Shown: piece after piece, positions 10,090-18,228 of the stretch
Position numbering within the stretch: the stretch's first letter is position 1
Layout: every line of letters begins with the position of its first letter
NCBI GenBank assembly: GCA_016776725.1
Contig: JADHSV010000009.1
Coordinates: 1 to 64,000, forward strand
DNA: 64,000 nt
Direction: 5' to 3'
From: Rhodospirillales bacterium
GTDB taxonomy: Bacteria; Pseudomonadota; Alphaproteobacteria; Rhodospirillales; Shumkoniaceae
Program-made: the position numbers and the translations under genes
Notes under the pieces: generated by a model
The model's input: the letters and a program-made list of their open reading frames with translations, nothing else
What the model was told of the DNA's origin: nothing
The model's database searches: none

Positions 10090-11082
10090 ATGAAAACTTC
10101 AGATGTAAAGACCACTTACACCGTTCGTGTGCCCAAGGACAAGACCGGCGCGCGCCTGGACCGGCTGTTGGCTGACGCGCTGGCCGATACCGGGGCCAAT
10201 ATCTCGCGCACCCGCATCAAGCGCCTGGTCGAGCAGGGCAGGGTGCTGCGCGGTGAAGAGGCGGCCGACGACGTGTCTTACCATGTGCGGGCGGGCGAGG
10301 TTTACACCGTTCGCGTGCCCGAACCCGAACCGGCGATCCCTATCGCCCAGGACATTCCCTTGGACGTCGTTTATGAAGACGACGATCTGATTGTCATCGA
10401 CAAACCGGCGGGACTGGTCGTCCATCCGGCGGCGGGCCACGCCGATGGAACGCTGGTCAACGCCCTGCTGGCCCACTGCGGCGACAGCCTTTCGGGTATT
10501 GGTGGCGTGACGCGGCCCGGCATCGTCCATCGGCTGGACAAGGACACGAGCGGCCTGATGGTCGTCGCAAAGAACGACGCCGCGCACCACCACCTGACGC
10601 GGCTGTTCCACGACCACGATCTGGAACGGGCTTACTATGCGCTGGTCTGGGGTGTGCCCAAACCGCCCGCCGGCAAGATTGAAGGAAATATCGGCCGCAG
10701 TCCCGCCAACCGAAAAAAAATGGCCGTGTTGCGGCGCGGCGGCAAAACGGCGTTAACGCATTATAAGTTGATACGGGTGCTGGGCGGGATCGCCAGTCTG
10801 GTTCGGTGCCAGCTGGCAACCGGGCGGACACACCAAATTCGCGTGCATATGACCCATGCTGGTCATCCGGTTATTGGCGATCCGCTGTACGGCGGCGCGC
10901 AAAAGGGGCGCTTGCAAAATGCGTCACCTGAGCTGCGCGAATCAATCTCGCAACTAAAATCCCAAGCTCTTCACGCATATTTGATCGGATTTGAACACCC
11001 GAAAAGCGGGAAATACCTACGTTTTGAGTCAAAAAAACCCAATAAATTCAATGAAATAGAACAACTCTTGGACCGCGACTAA
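10090..11082 (+). CDS. rluD: RluD-family 23S rRNA pseudouridine synthase
   Basis: A 330-residue RluA/RluD-type pseudouridine synthase that isomerises uridines in rRNA; RluD itself modifies helix 69 of 23S rRNA. An S4 RNA-binding domain occupies about residues 14-75 (ARLDRLLADAL, SRTRIKRLVEQGRVL), followed by the catalytic domain with VVYEDDDLIVIDKPAGLVVHP and the active-site aspartate in HRLDKDTSGLMVVAKN (about residues 145-160), then GRTHQIRVHM. The position upstream of rpoH is common in alphaproteobacteria. Its 3' end carries the rpoH promoter. RluD versus RluC-type specificity is assigned by context. Confidence 0.9.
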   Translation: MKTSDVKTTYTVRVPKDKTGARLDRLLADALADTGANISRTRIKRLVEQGRVLRGEEAADDVSYHVRAGEVYTVRVPEPEPAIPIAQDIPLDVVYEDDDLIVIDKPAGLVVHPAAGHADGTLVNALLAHCGDSLSGIGGVTRPGIVHRLDKDTSGLMVVAKNDAAHHHLTRLFHDHDLERAYYALVWGVPKPPAGKIEGNIGRSPANRKKMAVLRRGGKTALTHYKLIRVLGGIASLVRCQLATGRTHQIRVHMTHAGHPVIGDPLYGGAQKGRLQNASPELRESISQLKSQALHAYLIGFEHPKSGKYLRFESKKPNKFNEIEQLLDRD

Positions 11083-11096
11083 TTTTCCTCTATACT
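11068..11096 (+). promoter_or_regulatory. Sigma-70-type promoter for rpoH
   Basis: TTGGAC (11068-11073), a 17-base spacer and TATACT (11091-11096) give a near-consensus housekeeping promoter that overlaps the last codons of rluD. The start of transcription would lie near 11103, leaving a leader of about 100 bases before rpoH. Confidence 0.6.
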
Positions 11097-11202
11097 TGAC
11101 CTTCGAAGTTGGGTATTATGTGTCCATCAGGTCAAGCAACCTGAGTTCAAACGATCGAAAAAGATCGACGCGTGTTAGGACATTTGGTTGGGAGGAAAGA
11201 AA

Positions 11203-12096
11203 GTGGCTGCATCCCTGGCGTTAAACATCGAAATATCTCCCGAACGGAATTTGTCGCGCTATCTTCAAGCCATTCGCAAGTTTCCAATGCTCGCCCCCGA
11301 CGAAGAATTCAACTTGGCGAAGAACTGGCGCGAACAGGAAGACACCGAGGCCGCGCATAGGTTGGTGACCAGCCATCTGCGCCTTGTCGCCAAGATCGCC
11401 ATGGGCTACCGGGGCTACGGTCTGCCGCTGGGCGAACTGATTTCCGAAGGCAATCTGGGTATGATGCAAGCGGTTAAGCGCTTCGATCCGGATCGCGGCT
11501 TCCGTCTGGCGACCTATGCCATGTGGTGGATCAGGGCCGCAATGCAAGAGTACATTTTGCATTCGTGGTCGCTGGTGAAGATGGGAACCACGGCCGCTCA
11601 GAAAAAACTGTTTTTTAACCTGCGTAAGCTCAAAGGGCAGATGCAGGCCATCGAGGAAGGCGACCTGACGCCTGAACATGTGACCACCATCGCTGATCGT
11701 TTGAGCGTGGCGGAAAATGAAGTCGTCAATATGAACCGGCGGCTTTCAAGCCCGGATCATTCGCTGAACGCGCCCATGCGGCGCGACGGCGAGGGCGAAT
11801 GGATGGATTGGCTGGTCGATGAAGGCAAAAACCAGGAGACGATGCTGGGTGAAGCCGAGGAATTGAACGACCGCCGCCGCCTGCTGGCAGGCGCCATGAC
11901 GACGCTGACCGACCGCGAACGCCACATCCTCAACGAAAGGCGTTTGAAGGATGCGCCGTCGACCCTCGAATTCCTCAGCAAGCAGTACGGGATTTCACGC
12001 GAACGCGTGCGCCAAATCGAAGTGCGCGCCTTCGAGAAAATTCAAAAGTCGGTTCGCAACGCAGTCATCAAACAGCGCGTCGGCGCTGAAATCTAA
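11203..12096 (+). CDS. rpoH: RNA polymerase sigma-32 (heat-shock) factor
   Basis: A 297-residue sigma factor that directs RNA polymerase to heat-shock promoters. Region 2 reads LVTSHLRLVAKIAMGYRGYG and continues with FRLATYAMWWIRAAMQEYIL; the alphaproteobacterial RpoH-box-like segment QKKLFFNLRKLK follows, and region 4 ends with the helix-turn-helix TLEFLSKQYGISRERVRQIE. The start is GTG 11203, which has GGAGGAAA ideally spaced; the upstream TTG at 11188 overlaps that site. The 3' end overlaps the convergent carbamoylase gene by four bases. The leader may hold a thermosensor but I could not fold it. Confidence 0.96.
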   Translation: MAASLALNIEISPERNLSRYLQAIRKFPMLAPDEEFNLAKNWREQEDTEAAHRLVTSHLRLVAKIAMGYRGYGLPLGELISEGNLGMMQAVKRFDPDRGFRLATYAMWWIRAAMQEYILHSWSLVKMGTTAAQKKLFFNLRKLKGQMQAIEEGDLTPEHVTTIADRLSVAENEVVNMNRRLSSPDHSLNAPMRRDGEGEWMDWLVDEGKNQETMLGEAEELNDRRRLLAGAMTTLTDRERHILNERRLKDAPSTLEFLSKQYGISRERVRQIEVRAFEKIQKSVRNAVIKQRVGAEI

Positions 12097-13340
12097 ATCC
12101 TGGCGTCAAGGGCGCGGACGGTTTCATACAGAACGTTCGCGCCCGCCGCCAAATCCTCTGAAGACACCCATTCATCGGCGCAGTGACTGCGCCCTTCCAG
12201 ACAGGGAATAAAGATCATTCCCATGGGGGCCGTGCGCGCCACGTGCATGGCGTCATGGCCGGCTCCGCTGGGCATATCCAGGTGTTCGTATTGCAGTTTT
12301 TCGCAGGCGTCGCGAATGGCGCCGCGCACCGCATCGTCGCAGATCGCGGGATCGGCATCGCTCACCGCCTCGAAGCTGATTTTCAGACCAAGTTCTTCGG
12401 CGATGCGTTTGCCGTGCGCTGTCACGGCTTCGATATAACTTTTACGCGCGGGTGTCGAATTGCTGCGGTATTCCAGACACATGGAAACCCAGCCCGGAAC
12501 GATGTTGGACGCATTGGGTTCGACATTCAGTTGCCCGACCGTGCCGACAAAATAATCTTCATCCGTATTCAGGGCGCGGGCCAGCTCGTCGGCAAGCACC
12601 ACCAGCTTAGCGGCCCCCAGCAAGGCATCGCGCCGCATGGACATGGGCGTGTTGCCCGAATGGTCCGCCTGGCCGGTGAAGTAGATATTGGTTCGCGAAA
12701 TGCCGACGATGGCCGTGACTATACCAGCGGGAATTTTGCGGCTTTCAAGAACCGGTCCCTGTTCGATGTGAACTTCCACATACGCCGCAATTTCGCCGGG
12801 GTCCCGTAGCGGGCCGGTCAGTTTCGCCGCATCGCCGCCCATTCGGTTAATGGCCTGGGCCAGGGTTTCGCCGCCGGGTTCCTGAAATGCCAGATGCTCG
12901 GCACTTAATACCCCTGCCAACGCCCGGCTGCCGACGCACGACATGCCATACACGCTGGGTTCTTCGGACAGAAAATCGACAACCTGAAATCCGTGACGCA
13001 ACTTAACCCCGTTTTCACGAAGCGTGCGCGCGACCTCCAGGCCCGACAGCACGCCCGCAATGCCGTCAAAGCGTCCGCCGGCCGGCACCGTATCGCAATG
13101 CGACCCGACGGCAATTGCGCCAAGCCCGGAACCAGTTCCATCCACGTGACCCGTCAAATTTGCCGCCGCGTCCAGTGACGGAACCAGTCCCGCCTCTATG
13201 AATTGCTCACGCAGCCACGCGCGGCCCGCCACATGCAGATCGGTAAAGGAGCGCCGGGTATAAGGGCTGGCCGCATCGGTGATCGCGGCCAGTTCCTCTA
13301 TGGTGTGCCACAAACGATCCTGATTGACGGGGCCTCCCAT
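12093..13340 (-). CDS. M20-family amidase: N-carbamoyl amino acid / allantoate amidohydrolase type
   Basis: A 415-residue metal-dependent amidohydrolase of the Zn-dependent hydantoinase/carbamoylase group (allantoate amidohydrolase, beta-ureidopropionase, N-carbamoyl-L-amino acid hydrolase). Metal ligands are visible in GSHCDTVPAGGRFDGIAG (about residues 79-96), in EEPSVYGMSCVGSRA and in HIEQGPVLE, and the closing motif is SGAGHDAMHVA with GRSHCADEW. It would remove the carbamoyl group, releasing ammonia and carbon dioxide. It starts one base after the hydantoinase gene stop, and the pair fits the two successive steps of hydantoin degradation. The exact substrate is not determinable. Confidence 0.88.
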   Translation of the reverse strand: MGGPVNQDRLWHTIEELAAITDAASPYTRRSFTDLHVAGRAWLREQFIEAGLVPSLDAAANLTGHVDGTGSGLGAIAVGSHCDTVPAGGRFDGIAGVLSGLEVARTLRENGVKLRHGFQVVDFLSEEPSVYGMSCVGSRALAGVLSAEHLAFQEPGGETLAQAINRMGGDAAKLTGPLRDPGEIAAYVEVHIEQGPVLESRKIPAGIVTAIVGISRTNIYFTGQADHSGNTPMSMRRDALLGAAKLVVLADELARALNTDEDYFVGTVGQLNVEPNASNIVPGWVSMCLEYRSNSTPARKSYIEAVTAHGKRIAEELGLKISFEAVSDADPAICDDAVRGAIRDACEKLQYEHLDMPSGAGHDAMHVARTAPMGMIFIPCLEGRSHCADEWVSSEDLAAGANVLYETVRALDARI

Positions 13341-13341
13341 A

Positions 13342-14694
13342 TCAGGAGCGGACCGGCCGGACGAATTCGCCGTCGCCGGGCTCGGAAAGAACGGAACTGC
13401 CGTCCCAAACCAGCTTGCCGCGCAAGAATGTGCCGGCGACGCGGCAGGTGAACTCCTTGCCGTCGAAGGGGCTCCAATCGGCGACGGTCACGGTTTTGGA
13501 CGCATCGAACTTGAACTTGCCGGGCTCCAGAATGGCCAGATCCGCGTCTGCGCCCTCGGCGATGGCGCCCTTCTTCGGATCCATCAGGAAATACTTGGCG
13601 GGGCCTTCCGACAGAAGTTTGGCGACCGTGGTTACCGGCAGGCCGTGTTGTTCGACGCCGGTAAACATTGCCGGAATGAAGGATTCCAGGCCCGGCGCGC
13701 CGGATCCGTTTTTGAAGATGTTCGGATTGCTTTTTGCCGACAACGGCCAAGGCGAATGGTCGGTTGATACGAAGTCGATATGACCGGCGGCGACATGGCC
13801 CCACATTCCCTCGACCATTTCGCGTGGGCGGATCGGCGGGTTGATTTTGCCGAACGCACCGACACGGATCATGTCGTCTTCATCCAGCATCAGATAGTGG
13901 ATGCAGACTTCGACCGTCGCTCTCACGCCTTGGCTCTTGTAAGCCTCGCAGATGTCGATGCCGCGCGGGATCGAGCAGTGCACCACATGGACCCGGCTTC
14001 CCGCTGCCGCACCCAGTTCGTAAATCTCGGCCATGGCCAGCGCCTCGGCGATGGGCGGGCGGCTTAGACCGTGGGCCGCGGGGTCCGTCCTGCCTTCGGC
14101 CTGAAGTTTTTCAACCAGGAAATCCACCATTTCCTGATTTTCGTTGTGAACGCCGCCGCCGATACCGGTCGGGGCCAGAGCTTCAAAGGCGGCCAGCATG
14201 TCGATGGGTTTGATGCGGGGGAAACGGACCGGGTGGGATTCGTAAGTCGAAAATTTGAAGGCGCAAGCACCCGCGTCGACCAGTCCTGGGATATCCTTGA
14301 CGCCGTCTTCCTTGCGGATAGTGGCGAACAGCCCGACGTCCACATGGGCGTCGCGCTTTACGACACCGACCTTGGCGTTGAAGGTTGCAACATCGACCAC
14401 CGCGCCTAACGAATCATATGGCATGTCGACCATCGTGGTGACGCCGCCTGCGGCTGCGGCCTTCGACGACTGCAAAATTCCCTCGGGCGGGGTCTGGCTG
14501 CCGGTGTGAACCTGACCATCGATGGCGCCGGGCAGGACGTAATTTCCACGCGCGTCATAAACGTCGGCCGCCGCGGGCGGCGCCCCCTCGCCGATCTGCG
14601 CGATCCGGCCGCCGGAAACGGCAACATATCCGTCCTCGACGACCCGCTCGGGAAGAACGAGATTGCCACGAACCACTAAATCAAAATCAGCCAT
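13342..14694 (-). CDS. Cyclic amidohydrolase (hydantoinase/allantoinase/dihydroorotase family)
   Basis: A 450-residue amidohydrolase-superfamily TIM barrel that opens cyclic amides. It begins with the beta-sandwich segment VRGNLVLPERVVEDGYVAV and has PGAIDGQVHTGSQTP at about residues 54-68, GGVTTMVDMPYDS, the segment FKFSTYESH where the carboxylated lysine is expected, HVVHCSIPRG and the catalytic aspartate in STDHSPWPLS. The first metal motif reads D-x-Q-x-H rather than D-x-H-x-H, seen in some dihydroorotase-like subgroups. It is directly followed by the carbamoylase gene, supporting a hydantoin- or ureide-degrading operon. Confidence 0.87.
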   Translation of the reverse strand: MADFDLVVRGNLVLPERVVEDGYVAVSGGRIAQIGEGAPPAAADVYDARGNYVLPGAIDGQVHTGSQTPPEGILQSSKAAAAGGVTTMVDMPYDSLGAVVDVATFNAKVGVVKRDAHVDVGLFATIRKEDGVKDIPGLVDAGACAFKFSTYESHPVRFPRIKPIDMLAAFEALAPTGIGGGVHNENQEMVDFLVEKLQAEGRTDPAAHGLSRPPIAEALAMAEIYELGAAAGSRVHVVHCSIPRGIDICEAYKSQGVRATVEVCIHYLMLDEDDMIRVGAFGKINPPIRPREMVEGMWGHVAAGHIDFVSTDHSPWPLSAKSNPNIFKNGSGAPGLESFIPAMFTGVEQHGLPVTTVAKLLSEGPAKYFLMDPKKGAIAEGADADLAILEPGKFKFDASKTVTVADWSPFDGKEFTCRVAGTFLRGKLVWDGSSVLSEPGDGEFVRPVRS

Positions 14695-15282
14695 TTTTTC
14701 GCCCCATGTGAATCACTGAATTGTCAGAACCACCGAAATTGCATAACGCATGTATCGAATCGGCCACGCCTCAAGGTCGGCATCGGCGACCGCCCATTCT
14801 TTTGTAGCTTGGCAAGGCTTGATCACCAGCACAATAGGGGATTATTCCGAAAAATATGGGTGGTAAAGGAAATAAAATATAAATGAAAAATAATTGATCC
14901 GTAAGATCAAGGATAGGTGACACAACCCATAACATTCCGTTATTCTCTCATTATGAAATTCGATTTGACATTGTGCTGATGGTAGTGTGAAGTAATCCGC
15001 TCTTCCTGTCGTCTCCGGCAGGGGAGGGTTTCCTGGAGATAAGCCCAGGGAATTTTACGGGGGTGAGAAATTTGTCGGTTGTTCGCGACATAAAAAAAGG
15101 CGTTTTGTCGGCCACCCGTATCGGCGACGGATTATTGCGGCGAAAACCGGCTGATCTTCCAGAGCATTCAATTTTACATTTGTGTCGTGTCGAAGAAAGA
15201 TTCCGGAGAATCTTTGGCTTTAGTCATGGCTATTCGACCGTGAATCGCTAGCGGAAACGTTCAACAACACTCGGAGGTAATT
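14695..15282. other. 588-base divergent regulatory region with small palindromes
   Basis: This A+T-richer stretch separates the amidohydrolase operon from the TRAP operon and probably holds both promoters. An inverted repeat TTGATC-5-GATCAA lies at 14894-14910 and could bind the LysR-type regulator encoded downstream. A TTGACA hexamer at 14964-14969 has no convincing -10 element. A perfect 8-bp hairpin, AAAGATTC/GAATCTTT with a CGGA loop, lies at 15196-15215, and G+C-rich imperfect hairpins lie at about 15003-15055. A 62-codon reading frame (GTG 15063 to 15251) is possible but has no recognisable product. Confidence 0.5.
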
Positions 15283-16317
15283 ATGCGTAGTATCAAGACG
15301 ATTGGTTTGGCGGCGGTTTTGGCCGTGGGCGTAAGCGGCGTCGTTTCGGCAGCCGATTTTACCATCAAGTACAACGATCACGATCCGCTGGGTGGTATGC
15401 GGACAAATTTCGTCAAGAACGTCTGGTTGCCGGAAATCGAAAAGCAAACCGGCGGCAAAGTCAAAATTCAGGATTTCTGGGGCGGCGCGCTTCTCAGCTC
15501 CAAGGAAGAACTGAAGGGCATCGGCGACGGCGTCGTGGATATGGGCTTCGTTTTTCCCGGCCACTTCCCCAAACAGCTGATCGCGCATTCGATCTTCAAC
15601 CTTTTCCCGCGCGGACCGAAGGCTTTTGGCGACATGGCCAAGCTTTACCGGAAGGTCTATGCCGAAGTTCCGGCGTTTGAAGCCGAGCTGAAAAAAGCCA
15701 ACGTCAAGACCGTGCTGTTCACGGCGGGTCTGCCGGGCGCCTTCGTCGGCACCAAGCCCATCAAGAAACTTGCCGATATCAAGGGCGACAAATGGCGCGC
15801 CGGCGGCAAATGGAAACTAAAATTCCTTGAGAACGCGGGCGCCTTGCCTGTGGCCGTTCCGTGGGGCGACGTTTACGTGGCCTTGCAGACCGGCACCATC
15901 GACGGCTGCTTCACCAACTACGACGGCCTTCACCTGATGAAGTTCGACGAAGTTGCGCAGAACCTGATGATCTCCAAGGATCTGTGGTACGCCACGCCGT
16001 TCCTGCACCTGGTCAACCGCAAGAAGTTCGAAGGCCTGCCCGCCGACGTGCAAAAGGGCATCCTCAAGGCTTCGGAAATCGCCGAACAGAAATTTGGCGC
16101 GGTCTATGAAGCGGCCTTCGATCAGGTCAAATCCGAGCAGTTGGCGGCCGGTTACACGGTGACCGAACTTTCCGCAGCCGACGTCGTCGCCTGGGAAAAT
16201 GCCGACAAGCTTTCCTCGCTGCAGGCCGAATGGGTTGCCGCATCGAAAAAAGCCGGTCTCGCCAATGCCGCCGAAGTCATGGCGCAGGTCAAGGCCATCC
16301 TGAATGGGATGATGTAA
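15283..16317 (+). CDS. dctP: TRAP transporter substrate-binding protein, DctP family
   Basis: A 344-residue periplasmic solute-binding protein. A Sec signal peptide covers about residues 1-23, cleaved after VVSA-A, followed by the mature start DFTIKYNDHDPLGGM. The family core is visible in GGKVKIQDFWGGALLSSKEELKGIGDG, shown here only by its ends, in the conserved substrate-arginine region KWRAGGKWKLKFLENAGA and in PWGDVYVALQTGTIDGCFTNY. GGAGG precedes the ATG. It heads a dctP-dctQ-dctM operon and by context imports the substrate of the hydantoinase-type enzymes, perhaps a ureide or carbamoyl acid. Confidence 0.93.
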   Translation: MRSIKTIGLAAVLAVGVSGVVSAADFTIKYNDHDPLGGMRTNFVKNVWLPEIEKQTGGKVKIQDFWGGALLSSKEELKGIGDGVVDMGFVFPGHFPKQLIAHSIFNLFPRGPKAFGDMAKLYRKVYAEVPAFEAELKKANVKTVLFTAGLPGAFVGTKPIKKLADIKGDKWRAGGKWKLKFLENAGALPVAVPWGDVYVALQTGTIDGCFTNYDGLHLMKFDEVAQNLMISKDLWYATPFLHLVNRKKFEGLPADVQKGILKASEIAEQKFGAVYEAAFDQVKSEQLAAGYTVTELSAADVVAWENADKLSSLQAEWVAASKKAGLANAAEVMAQVKAILNGMM

Positions 16318-16340
16318 TCATCTAATCGGATACCCACTAT

Positions 16341-16371
16341 CCCCCGCCGCAAATTTCCCTTGCGGCGGGGG
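16341..16371 (+). promoter_or_regulatory. Perfect 12-bp hairpin between dctP and dctQ
   Basis: CCCCCGCCGCAA (16341-16352) pairs completely with TTGCGGCGGGGG (16360-16371) around a 7-base loop. It lies 24 bases after the dctP stop codon and its right arm contains the G-run that would serve as ribosome-binding site of dctQ. Such hairpins typically stabilise the dctP message and lower expression of the membrane genes; here it could also hide the dctQ start. Confidence 0.75.
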
Positions 16372-16376
16372 AAATA

Positions 16377-16892
16377 GTGTCGGAACCTCTGAACATGAAA
16401 AAAATGGTGCACAAGGCCAATCATCTGCTCGCCGGGTTTGCCGGTTGGTTGATGCTGGCCATGATGATGCTGCTGGTCATCGATATTATTTTTCGCACCA
16501 TTGATTTGCCGCTTCAGGGCATGGCCGAGTTGTCGGTCTTTGTGATGATGATCGTCATCTACCTGGGCTTCGCCCGTTGTGAAGAGCACAAAGAACACGT
16601 GGGCCTCGAATTCGTGCTGCTGATGTTGCCGAAAAAGGGTCAGCGGTTTTTGCTGGCGTTTAGTCAACTGATTGCCGCCGGAACCATTGGTTTATTGTTT
16701 TACGCGGTCACCACCGACGCGTGGTCTGCCTTCCAAACCGGCGACGCTATTGAAGGCGTTGTCGATTTGCCCATCTGGCCGACCAAATTCATCATGGTCG
16801 TCGGAATGTTTTTCTTCGTCCTGCAGGGGTTCATCAATTTGGCTGAGGCGTTTCGCGGACTGAAGCCCGGCGAAACAGGCGGGGAACCCTGA
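16377..16892 (+). CDS. dctQ: TRAP transporter small membrane subunit, DctQ family
   Basis: A 171-residue inner-membrane protein with four predicted helices: about residues 17-37 (LAGFAGWLMLAMMMLLVIDI), 48-66, 88-108 and 131-150. The family motif around LPLQGMAELSVFVMMIVIYLG and the EEHKEHVGLEF loop are present. It pairs with DctM to form the sodium-coupled TRAP permease. The start is taken as GTG 16377, spaced well from GGGGGAA; ATG 16395 is an alternative with a poorer site. It ends one base before dctM. Confidence 0.9.
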   Translation: MSEPLNMKKMVHKANHLLAGFAGWLMLAMMMLLVIDIIFRTIDLPLQGMAELSVFVMMIVIYLGFARCEEHKEHVGLEFVLLMLPKKGQRFLLAFSQLIAAGTIGLLFYAVTTDAWSAFQTGDAIEGVVDLPIWPTKFIMVVGMFFFVLQGFINLAEAFRGLKPGETGGEP

Positions 16893-16893
16893 T

Positions 16894-18228
16894 ATGGATT
16901 TCCTGACCGGCGGTATCCTTTGCATCGGTCTGTTGCTGGTCGCCATGGCCATCGGCATGCAAATCGGTCTGGCATTTTTGCTGGGCGGTTTTCTGGTCAG
17001 CGGATTGCTGTTGGGCTTTGGCAGCTCCGTCACCCTTCTGGGGCAGGCGGCCTATTTCTCCATCGCCTCGCCCACATGGGCGGCCATTCCACTGTTTATT
17101 CTGATGGGTGCGTTTGCGTCCAACGGCGGTCTGGCGCGCCGGGCCTATAACGGTGTTCATGCGTTCGCCCGCGGCTTGCCCGGCTCGTTGATGGTGGCCA
17201 CGTGTCTCAGTTGCGGCGTGTTCGGCGCGGTGTCTGGGTCATCCATCGCCACCACCGCCATCTTCGGCAAAATGGCGCTGCCGGAAATGGCGCGGCTCAA
17301 GTACGACAAGGCGTTGTCGGTAGGCTGTATCGCCTCGGCGGGCACGTTCGCTTCCATGATCCCGCCCAGCATGATGATGATCATCTATGCGCTGTTTACC
17401 CAGCAGTCCATCGGCAAGCTGTTCGCCGCCGGCATCATCCCCGGATTTATGACGGCCATCGTCTATGCAGTGCTGATCATCGTCATGGTCAAGCGCAACC
17501 CGGCGCTGGCACCCGAGACCGAACCGGAAACGACCGACGCTAACCACGTGGTTATGAGCCGCTCGCGCGAAGCGCTGCAGATGTGGCCGGTGTTTCTGAT
17601 TGCGTTCATCGTGCTGGGCGGCCTTTACGCCGGATTGTTCACACCGACCGAAGCGGCTGCGGCAGGCGCGCTCGTCACCCTGGCTTACGGCGTGTTGACG
17701 CGGACCTTCCGCTCGGTAGGCGACGTGACCGCGGCCATGCAGGAATCGGCCAACGTCACGGCCATGCTGTTCCTGATCAACGTCGGCGCCCTTTTCTACA
17801 GCCGGGTGCTGGCCGTTACGCGCCTGCCCACCGAATTGACCATGATGTTGGCAAACTGGGACGTGGAGCCGATCTTCATCCTGATCGGTATCATGGCGAT
17901 CATGTTCTTCCTGGGCATGATCATGGTGCCCATCGGCATCTATGCGCTGACCCTGCCTATCATCATGCCGCTTCTGGTGAAGCTTGGGTACGATCCCATC
18001 TGGTTCGGCGTCATCGCCCTTAAATTGACGGAAATCGGCGCCATCACGCCGCCGGTGGGATTGAACGTGTTCGCCATCAAAGGCGTCATACCCAAGGCGA
18101 TGAATGTTTCGCTGGAGCAGATATACAAGGGCTGCATGCCGTTCCTGCTGTGCGATCTGGTGGTCCTGGTTCTGTTGATTGTTTTCCCGCAAATCGCCCT
18201 GTGGCTGCCTAATCTTTTGATGGATTAA
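16894..18228 (+). CDS. dctM: TRAP transporter large membrane subunit, DctM family
   Basis: A 444-residue, 12-helix ion-transporter-superfamily permease that carries out the sodium-driven transport step. Conserved segments are IPLFILMGAFASNGGLARR, the CGVFGAVSGSSIATTAIFG region, ASMIPPSMMMIIYALFTQQS, LFTPTEAAAAGALVTLAYG and the closing GAITPPVGLNVFAIKGV. Length is normal. The stop codon overlaps the start of the LysR gene by one base (TAATG), so transporter and regulator are probably co-transcribed. Confidence 0.94.
   Translation: MDFLTGGILCIGLLLVAMAIGMQIGLAFLLGGFLVSGLLLGFGSSVTLLGQAAYFSIASPTWAAIPLFILMGAFASNGGLARRAYNGVHAFARGLPGSLMVATCLSCGVFGAVSGSSIATTAIFGKMALPEMARLKYDKALSVGCIASAGTFASMIPPSMMMIIYALFTQQSIGKLFAAGIIPGFMTAIVYAVLIIVMVKRNPALAPETEPETTDANHVVMSRSREALQMWPVFLIAFIVLGGLYAGLFTPTEAAAAGALVTLAYGVLTRTFRSVGDVTAAMQESANVTAMLFLINVGALFYSRVLAVTRLPTELTMMLANWDVEPIFILIGIMAIMFFLGMIMVPIGIYALTLPIIMPLLVKLGYDPIWFGVIALKLTEIGAITPPVGLNVFAIKGVIPKAMNVSLEQIYKGCMPFLLCDLVVLVLLIVFPQIALWLPNLLMD

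Noticed and set aside
15063-15251. 62-codon frame upstream of dctP
   Set aside because: Has a G-rich upstream stretch and GTG start but no similarity I can name; noted only as a possible leader peptide.
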